Below are positions 58,569 through 64,000 of a stretch of DNA of 64,000 nt, one piece after another. The position numbers and the translations under genes are program-made. The notes beneath the pieces were generated by a model. It made no database searches and had not been told where the DNA came from. It saw only the letters and a list, made by a program, of their open reading frames with translations. Source of the DNA: Proales similis (lineage: Eukaryota > Rotifera > Eurotatoria > Ploima > Proalidae). Where the stretch lies: the NCBI GenBank assembly GCA_019059635.1, contig JAGVRJ010000013.1:620001-684000 (forward strand). The letters run 5' to 3'. Positions within the stretch are counted from its first letter, which is position 1, and each line of letters begins with the position of its first letter.

Positions 58569-59531
58569 CTAGTGGAATGCGAACTCACGTATGAGCTGGA
58601 GGGCATAGAAATTTAAACGCATTGAGATAAGACGAGAGGCGAGGAAACGTAAATTGCTGCACTTGGGCATTAACTGCGACCAAGAGAGCAGCATCTGGTA
58701 GCAGCACTCTCTCAGTCCGTCTTGGCTTGAGTGCAGACGCTCTAGTTCAACCAGCTGACACTCGCGTATTCCCAGCCAGCGACCGATCGACTTCCAGTGA
58801 GGACTAAGAAGCGACGAGGCTTTCCAGAGCTCTGTCTCGCCCAGGTTGACATCTGACAGCTCGTCCGCTTTCTTCTCTTTCTTCGCCTCCAAAGCTTTCA
58901 CATATGCGTCGAGTTTGTCGCATTCGAGCGGCTCGTACAAGTTGAACTTGGCTGTTGTCTTCAATAGACGGTCACTCTGCTTAGGAGTCAGCTTGAGTTT
59001 GTCGATCAGATTCGTTAGGTTGCATGTCTCGGGCATTTGTAGTCGCCAGGAGAGAAGAGTTTGATAAAAGCATTCCTTGACTCCATGAGTGGCTTTGAAA
59101 TCACACTCAATGACGTCCAACTCGTTTTCTTCGAGGCCAAGAAGGATGCCAAACTGTTTCCAGTCGACGAGCTGGTCGATTTGCTCGGTGATGAGCCAAA
59201 GCTCACGGTCTGACATAGCTAGCTCTTCTAAATCGTCGTCGTCGTGGCCGCCGCAATGCCAATTAGTTGGCACTTCGGTTAAGCAAAATGTCTCAAATCT
59301 GATCTTCTTTGTGTTTGAATCTTGATGTAAGAGAAAGAAATGAGAAATTTGACAAGTGGGATTTAGGAGGAGCAAACGCTCACCAGACTCGTCGTCAACA
59401 AATTTCTCCGAAAATTGCGAAATGGGCTCTAGCTTTCGTTTGATCCTAGTGCCCGCTTGAAGGGAGTGCTGTTGGCGAATAGGACGCACGACAGGCATCT
59501 CGACTGCATGCTCGTCGTCTGAGTCATACAT
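58569..59531 (-). CDS. Tandem death-domain protein
   Basis: I cannot match it to a named protein. Exon 1 (59531 to about 59382) reads MYDSDDEHAVEMPVV then a basic GTRIKRKLEP cluster. A short intron is spliced in frame to DSNTKKIRFETF and an acidic HDDDDLEELAM stretch. Two death domains follow. The first is about 59210-58980: LVDWKQFGILLGLEENELDV, then GVKECFYQTLLSWRLQMP. The second is about 58830-58580: HWKSIGRWLGIRECQLVELE, then GLRECCYQMLLSWSQLMP. Both have the conserved Trp, LG turn and the ...CYQ-L-L-W helix of the fold. They resemble each other enough to suggest internal duplication. No kinase, ankyrin, caspase or membrane part is present, so this would be an adaptor. The start is the first ATG in frame; an upstream coding exon is possible. 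Confidence 0.72.
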   Translation of the reverse strand: MYDSDDEHAVEMPVVRPIRQQHSLQAGTRIKRKLEPISQFSEKFVDDESGERLLLLNPTCQISHFFLLHQDSNTKKIRFETFCLTEVPTNWHCGGHDDDDLEELAMSDRELWLITEQIDQLVDWKQFGILLGLEENELDVIECDFKATHGVKECFYQTLLSWRLQMPETCNLTNLIDKLKLTPKQSDRLLKTTAKFNLYEPLECDKLDAYVKALEAKKEKKADELSDVNLGETELWKASSLLSPHWKSIGRWLGIRECQLVELERLHSSQDGLRECCYQMLLSWSQLMPKCSNLRFLASRLISMRLNFYALQLIREFAFH

Positions 59532-62500
59532 CCCGTTGGATTGGCTGTTCGAGCGAAGAGAAGTTCTCGTTCTAGTCGTAGCTCTGCATCTTATGGATTG
59601 AAATCTGAAGAGAGAGAGCGAGAAAGCGACTTGAATTTTTAGCCGAATCGAATCGTATCCAAGTAACTTAATCGAAATCAAACGCTGATTGGACGAGCAG
59701 GAGGCCAATCAACATGCGAGCGCTCCTTGCACGTCGGCAGTCAGGTGATTTTATGCAATGAGCATGGGCGCCCATGTATAATTAAGAAACGATTTGAAGA
59801 GAAAAAAAAATGAATTGAAGAGAAACAAACCAAAAACGGTAGGGAGCGGTGATTGAGGCGCCAAATGCGCGACTGCGCGTCAACCAAAACTGACGGAGCG
59901 AAACACGTCCGTTAATTACGATCGAATGTGGGCAGAAAATATCATCAGACACATTCATTCATTTCATCAGACACGAGAGGGAGAGAGAGATAGGAGGCAT
60001 GTAAGCTAATGATGATAAGCTCAAGTTGTTGAGCAGGTGTGAAGCGGTCGATCGGCTCTCCCGCTGCCATTCTAGACTCAATGCCAGCCAAGATAAATAT
60101 TTGACGCCAATGCCAATTAAAACCGCCGCGAACGTGATTCAAGTCCAATTTAGAACTGGCACTGAGAGTCAAATATTTGAGCTAGTCTTGCCTCGGTCGG
60201 CTCGAATAATTAAAGAGCCGATTGGCCGCCAGCGTCACCGGTGCCTCCACCGTGACTGGCTTTTTTTCATCTTTTTTTTTTTTTACTTGTCTCTCTCGCC
60301 CTATTACTGCTTACGCACACCGGACCGAGGCCGAAGGTCTGAATGTGCCCGAATAGGAAAAAGAAACCCGACACAAACTGTTTACTCAGGCGCTCAGGGC
60401 TAATAAAAGCGAACGAGCGAGGTAACAACAATAACCGTGCGCGGTGCGATTTGATTTGGTGTTTGCTTTCTAAAATGCGCGTTCGAAGCCGCTTGACCGT
60501 GTGTGGCTCAAAACTTGCCGCTTATCGACGGAAGCAGTCGCAAATCAAATTTAAAAACCGGTCGCGTGATTAAAATCGAACGCAAACGACGCCAGCAATG
60601 CAAGCGCGAGCTTGTCGAAAATCAATAATTTAGAAGCCTGCATTCGCATTGCCAGCCAAAAACGCCCACTCGCTTATCGCCCTATTTACTTTCCTTCAAA
60701 ACATAAAAAAAATAATATTTGCCTGCAAACAGGAGGTAGTAGACGACAACAGGGAGCGTAACTGTGATGGGCAGGTGGCCTGCATGGCCGGCACGAGCCA
60801 TAAATCAGGTAGTTTGCGCGTGTCGGTGCTACTACTCTACGATTGCCTGGCACAAAAGCTTTTGGCGCAGCTCTAAATCACGCTTGTCACGATTTGAGCG
60901 AGCGAGCGGGCAGACTGAAAAGTCGCGTAACGAGCAGATGGCCGAGTAGATCGCCAATTAACTCAAACGACGGTGCACTCGAGCTCGCACTTGGCCGAAT
61001 GATTTGCATGTGAATGAAGCGCGCACAAAGATTTGCATAGGCTCTCAAGGCTAGCGCCGATCCGCTAGCGGTCCGCCGGCTCACAGGCATTATTAGCTGT
61101 TAATTGACATGCAAGCGATTGATTAAATGATTAATGGTCTCACAGAGCCAATTCGGAAGGCACAAGACACTCTCATTAAAGCTGACTTCCGCCTCGTCTC
61201 CTACCTGCTTGTTCGTTCATTGGGCCGTAATTACGGCCTCTTGAATTCGGCTCGGATTTCGCACGTGAGATAATATTTGAATTTAATTCGCCGCGGTCAC
61301 AATCGCCGTGGGCTGTGTGCGAACAAAAAGCAAACGAGAATAGAGAATGACTCTGAAAAATAAAATAAAAACTATGAAACTGCTGGTGAAGTCGGCTTCA
61401 TTCAGGCCGAAACGAAAACAACGAACCTCTTAATTAAAACTAAAAATCCTTTAATTATTAACACCTTTTTAGAGGCTTTATGAGCTCGGCGAGCGATGAC
61501 CTGTCGGTGACTACCAACAAGAAGTTATTGTCGCCGTTGTCGTAGTTAAGATAAGAGGGGCCGATGAGTCTTAAGTGCGCGCTCTAGCGGGCCTTGTAAG
61601 TCATAAAGTCGACTTAAAGTGACGATAAGCGGCATAGAGGCCTAGCAAGCACTCGACGTCGCTGTCGCCGCCTTTTTGATAAATAGGAACGACTCTGGCC
61701 AAGAGTATGATAAGGCGGCCTCTGCTAGAGCTGGCCAAGTCAAACGCTCACTCAAGGTCGAACGAGCATGTCCTCTCTACTTTTAATGCGGCGACGGTGG
61801 TGTCGTCCGTCCAAAATGCCATTCGAGTCTATTCGACTCGGCTGGCAAACATTGATCGCGCTAGTCGTTTAGCACAATACTCGGACAATCGTCTTTAACC
61901 CGCTGACTTGTAAATTAGCCGATTAGGTTTAATGAATTGGAGATGATAGGCAATATAGAGAAGCAGAGGAGAATGAGATGGAACACGAGAACGCAGAGAG
62001 AGAGAGAGCAGGAGGGCAAGGGAGGAGAGTTTAAGCGCGGGCAAATCGGACAGTCATTGCTGAATATGCAGATCGTCCGCTCTAGGTGGACAAGAATCGT
62101 TTGTGCAAACTGACCACGATGAAATTGTTGTTGTTTTCGTTTTGGATTGAGCGCCAATATTTTCACTGGCGTTCCAATCATTGCACTTAGCCCGCGCTAT
62201 TCGACACTAAAAACAACACGATTGACTAAAAATCTCCAGCCCCAGCACAAAAGAGCTCAAGTGCTTTGCTTGCTCGAAGCCTGCTCCTCTTCAGGTCTTC
62301 AATGTTTGCTTGTGCCTCGCGTTTCTCCCGCGTTCTGAATGCGAACAAAATCGCCTGCTATTCGTTTGCTCGTCCTCCCAATCCGAGCTAAATTCGAACC
62401 TTATCAAAACAGAAATCTACTACATGGCCAAAACGAGCCTCACGTGCCGTGTTTTCTCAGCCTGTTCGCACACGCATCCTCGCCCTTTAATTAAGACGCA

Positions 62501-63063
62501 AACGAAATTTCCAGGTGGACTTGACGAAGATCCCCAAGTGAGCGCAACATGTACATTGTGACGTTCGACGAGCTAACTTAGAATGACACGCTCTCAGTGG
62601 CTTAAGTCGGCGGTAAACTGCTTAATTGACTAATTTTGGCCCTTACTCGTCCGCCTTCTTCTTCTTCTTCCTCTCCGCATCGGAGGTGCTCATTCGACTC
62701 GTTCGTCATTTGCATAATCAGTCGCCTGCACTGCGGTCGTGACTCAACATACGGTCGAGCAGGATTGATCGCCTGAGTGCCTCTTAAAAAAAAACTTGAT
62801 CCTCATCGGATCAGAACGTGCTAAGAATTGAGCACAACGACGACGACGACGACCCAAAGCCCTCAAGGTCTTTTTTTCTCGCATTTCTAAAGCCGGTGAA
62901 ATGCTCAAGGATATCGGTCATTTATTTGCGCTTCTGAGAAGAATAAGAAGAACGAGAAGAATAGATTAAGCAAAAAGGCTGCTCGTAAAGCTGCAGGATT
63001 CACAAATTAACAAACGAACGAGATTCAAGGGGTCAAGAATCGCCTGAGAGGCGGCGTACTTGT
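59532..63063. promoter_or_regulatory. Large gene-free region with regulatory motifs
   Basis: The largest gap of the window (3.5 kb). No coding family is recognised. It contains exact octamers ATTTGCAT at 61002-61009, 61031-61038 and 62708-62715. Clusters of TAATTG/ATTAAT/TTAATTA homeodomain cores lie at about 61090-61135 and 61425-61460. A GA-rich run lies near 61995-62030, and a GAC repeat at about 62838-62852. Lying 5' of the death-domain gene and 3' of the GPCR, it looks like enhancer-type DNA. Confidence 0.45.
61002..61038 (+). promoter_or_regulatory. Paired POU octamers
   Basis: Two exact ATTTGCAT sites in the same orientation, starting 29 bases apart, followed within 60 bases by a run of TAATTG and ATTAAT cores. 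Binding is inferred only from motif identity. Confidence 0.45.
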
Positions 63064-64000
63064 TCAAAATTGGTTCTCTTCATACGATTCGACTATGCTG
63101 CGATCCGTGTCGAGTAGAGAGTTCCGAGGAAATCTGTTCGAGCTAATGAGGGCCAAACCCTGGCATTGAAACGACGAGGTGGACAAACGCTTCGAGTCTC
63201 TAGTCCCGCTCTCGGCCAAGTTGGCGCCGCCGCTGTTCGGATAACAGCACTGTTTCCAGCGAGAAAATATTAACTGAAACTCTTCCCTGAATTTGCCCGG
63301 TCCCAGAACAATGTAAAGAATGAAGTTGATGCTCGAGTTGAGCATGATCAAAAAGTTGGAGACGTCCAGGAGTATTGACAAAGCCGGATGGTTGTGCTCC
63401 ATCTCAAGTCGGGGCTTGAGGACGAAGAGCAGTTTGGAGACTATGCCGGGCAGGTGACACACTGAAAATACGGCCACCACACCGAACAGCAAGAGCGTAA
63501 GAGATTTGCGCTTCTGCGACAAATTAGTCTCTTTGGCTCGAACAAAAGAGCCAAAAGACCTTTTAGACGAGCGGCGCGAGTCAGAGGCTTGAGTGGGCGA
63601 AAAAGAGCGCTCGCTTAAAACTTTGGAGCCGAGTTCAGAGCGGCGCGTTTCTTGTGAGCCGACTGAATTGGGCTCGTTCATGAGTATGACTGGGTTGGCG
63701 CATAGCTTGTACTTTTCGCATCTTTGTCGCGAGCGAACGAACGCCTTTAGCAAGATGCCGTTGAAGATCAAAGTGAACAGGAGAGGCAACGAATAGACTG
63801 CAATCAGGTAGAACCAGAGGTGAAATAACTGGCGATACCATTCGCTTCTGCCCGTCTCGGTCAGAGTGGCGAATATATACGAACGGTTGTGAACGTGAAC
63901 TGTGATCAAACGCTTTTCAAAATATTGCGGAATCATGTAGACCAGCGAAGTGAAGAACAAAAAGAACACAACGAGTCGGGCGCCAGATTTGCTCAGAGAA
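63064..64000 (-). CDS. Class A peptide-type GPCR (partial)
   Basis: C-terminal part of a rhodopsin-family receptor cut by the right edge. In order there are a segment around TM4 (FFLFFTSLVYMIP), an extracellular loop, and TM5 (LWFYLIAVYSLPLLFTLIF). A 95-residue Ser/Arg-rich third intracellular loop follows. TM6 (LLLFGVVAVFSVCHLPG) has the FxxCxxP motif. TM7 (FLIMLNSSINFILYIVLG) replaces NPxxY by N-S-x-x-N-F-x-x-Y. Cysteines in WKQCCYP could be palmitoylated, and a Ser-rich tail ends ESYEENQF. The CHLP and LNSSINFILY forms are those of FMRFamide-type receptors of protostomes, but the ligand cannot be read from this part. The N-terminus and TM1-3 lie beyond the window. Confidence 0.8.
   Translation of the reverse strand, partial: SLSKSGARLVVFFLFFTSLVYMIPQYFEKRLITVHVHNRSYIFATLTETGRSEWYRQLFHLWFYLIAVYSLPLLFTLIFNGILLKAFVRSRQRCEKYKLCANPVILMNEPNSVGSQETRRSELGSKVLSERSFSPTQASDSRRSSKRSFGSFVRAKETNLSQKRKSLTLLLFGVVAVFSVCHLPGIVSKLLFVLKPRLEMEHNHPALSILLDVSNFLIMLNSSINFILYIVLGPGKFREEFQLIFSRWKQCCYPNSGGANLAESGTRDSKRLSTSSFQCQGLALISSNRFPRNSLLDTDRSIVESYEENQF

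Noticed and set aside
59810-60600. Open frames within the large gap as a gene
   Set aside because: Short, without family resemblance, and flanked by homopolymer and simple-sequence DNA; regulatory DNA is the better reading.
1-64000. CRISPR arrays, transposable elements, tRNA or rRNA genes
   Set aside because: No regularly spaced repeats, no transposase or reverse-transcriptase motifs, and no convincing cloverleaf or rRNA sequence was found by eye.

Overview
The window is nuclear DNA from an animal with a very compact genome. Spliced genes recognisable as bilaterian orthologues are separated by introns of mostly 45-70 nt with ordinary GT..AG borders. Neighbouring genes often lie only 50-250 bp apart on alternating strands. 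Laminin beta, troponin C, POU6 and PBX-type homeodomain factors, a peptide-type GPCR and a 2.3-thousand-residue ANKHD1/Mask protein place it in Bilateria. The troponin C calcium-site pattern (sites II and IV intact) and the FMRFamide-receptor-like GPCR fit a protostome. I could not name the phylum from sequence alone.

Left part (0-29 kb) is dense and mostly housekeeping. In order: a PBX-like TALE homeobox gene (+), ABHD11 (+), a MEAK7/TLDc protein (+), mitochondrial ribosomal protein L18 (+), cytochrome b5 reductase (-), laminin beta (+), mitochondrial EF-Tu (+), PARP3 (+), an ERICH6-like protein (-), an orphan type I membrane protein (+), peroxisomal PXMP4 (+), CDIN1 nuclease (-), THOC3 (-) and an HTRA2-type protease (-).

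Middle part (29-50 kb): a CNBD2-like cyclic-nucleotide-binding protein (-), the large ANKHD1/Mask gene (+), a HAUS5-like augmin subunit (+), a short coiled-coil protein (-), kinesin-5/KIF11 (-) and POU6 (-). Intergenic gaps become longer around ANKHD1 and POU6.

Right part (50-64 kb): a calmodulin-like gene (-) head to head with troponin C (+), calpain-7 (-), histone H2A.Z (-), a tandem death-domain protein (-), a 3.5-kb gene-free stretch rich in octamer and homeodomain motifs, and a GPCR cut by the right edge (-).

The genes do not form one pathway. Mitochondrial function recurs (MRPL18, EF-Tu, HTRA2, ABHD11), as do spindle (KIF11, HAUS5) and nuclear roles (PARP3, THOC3, H2A.Z, CDIN1). Most unusual points: a POU6 homeodomain with a three-residue loop insertion, a PBX-type homeodomain without a visible PBC region, a KH domain without its GXXG loop in ANKHD1, a tandem death-domain protein, a GC-AG intron in the calmodulin-like gene, and a paired octamer cluster in the large gap. 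Gene models were spliced by hand from reading frame, splice borders and remembered family sequences; no database search was possible.
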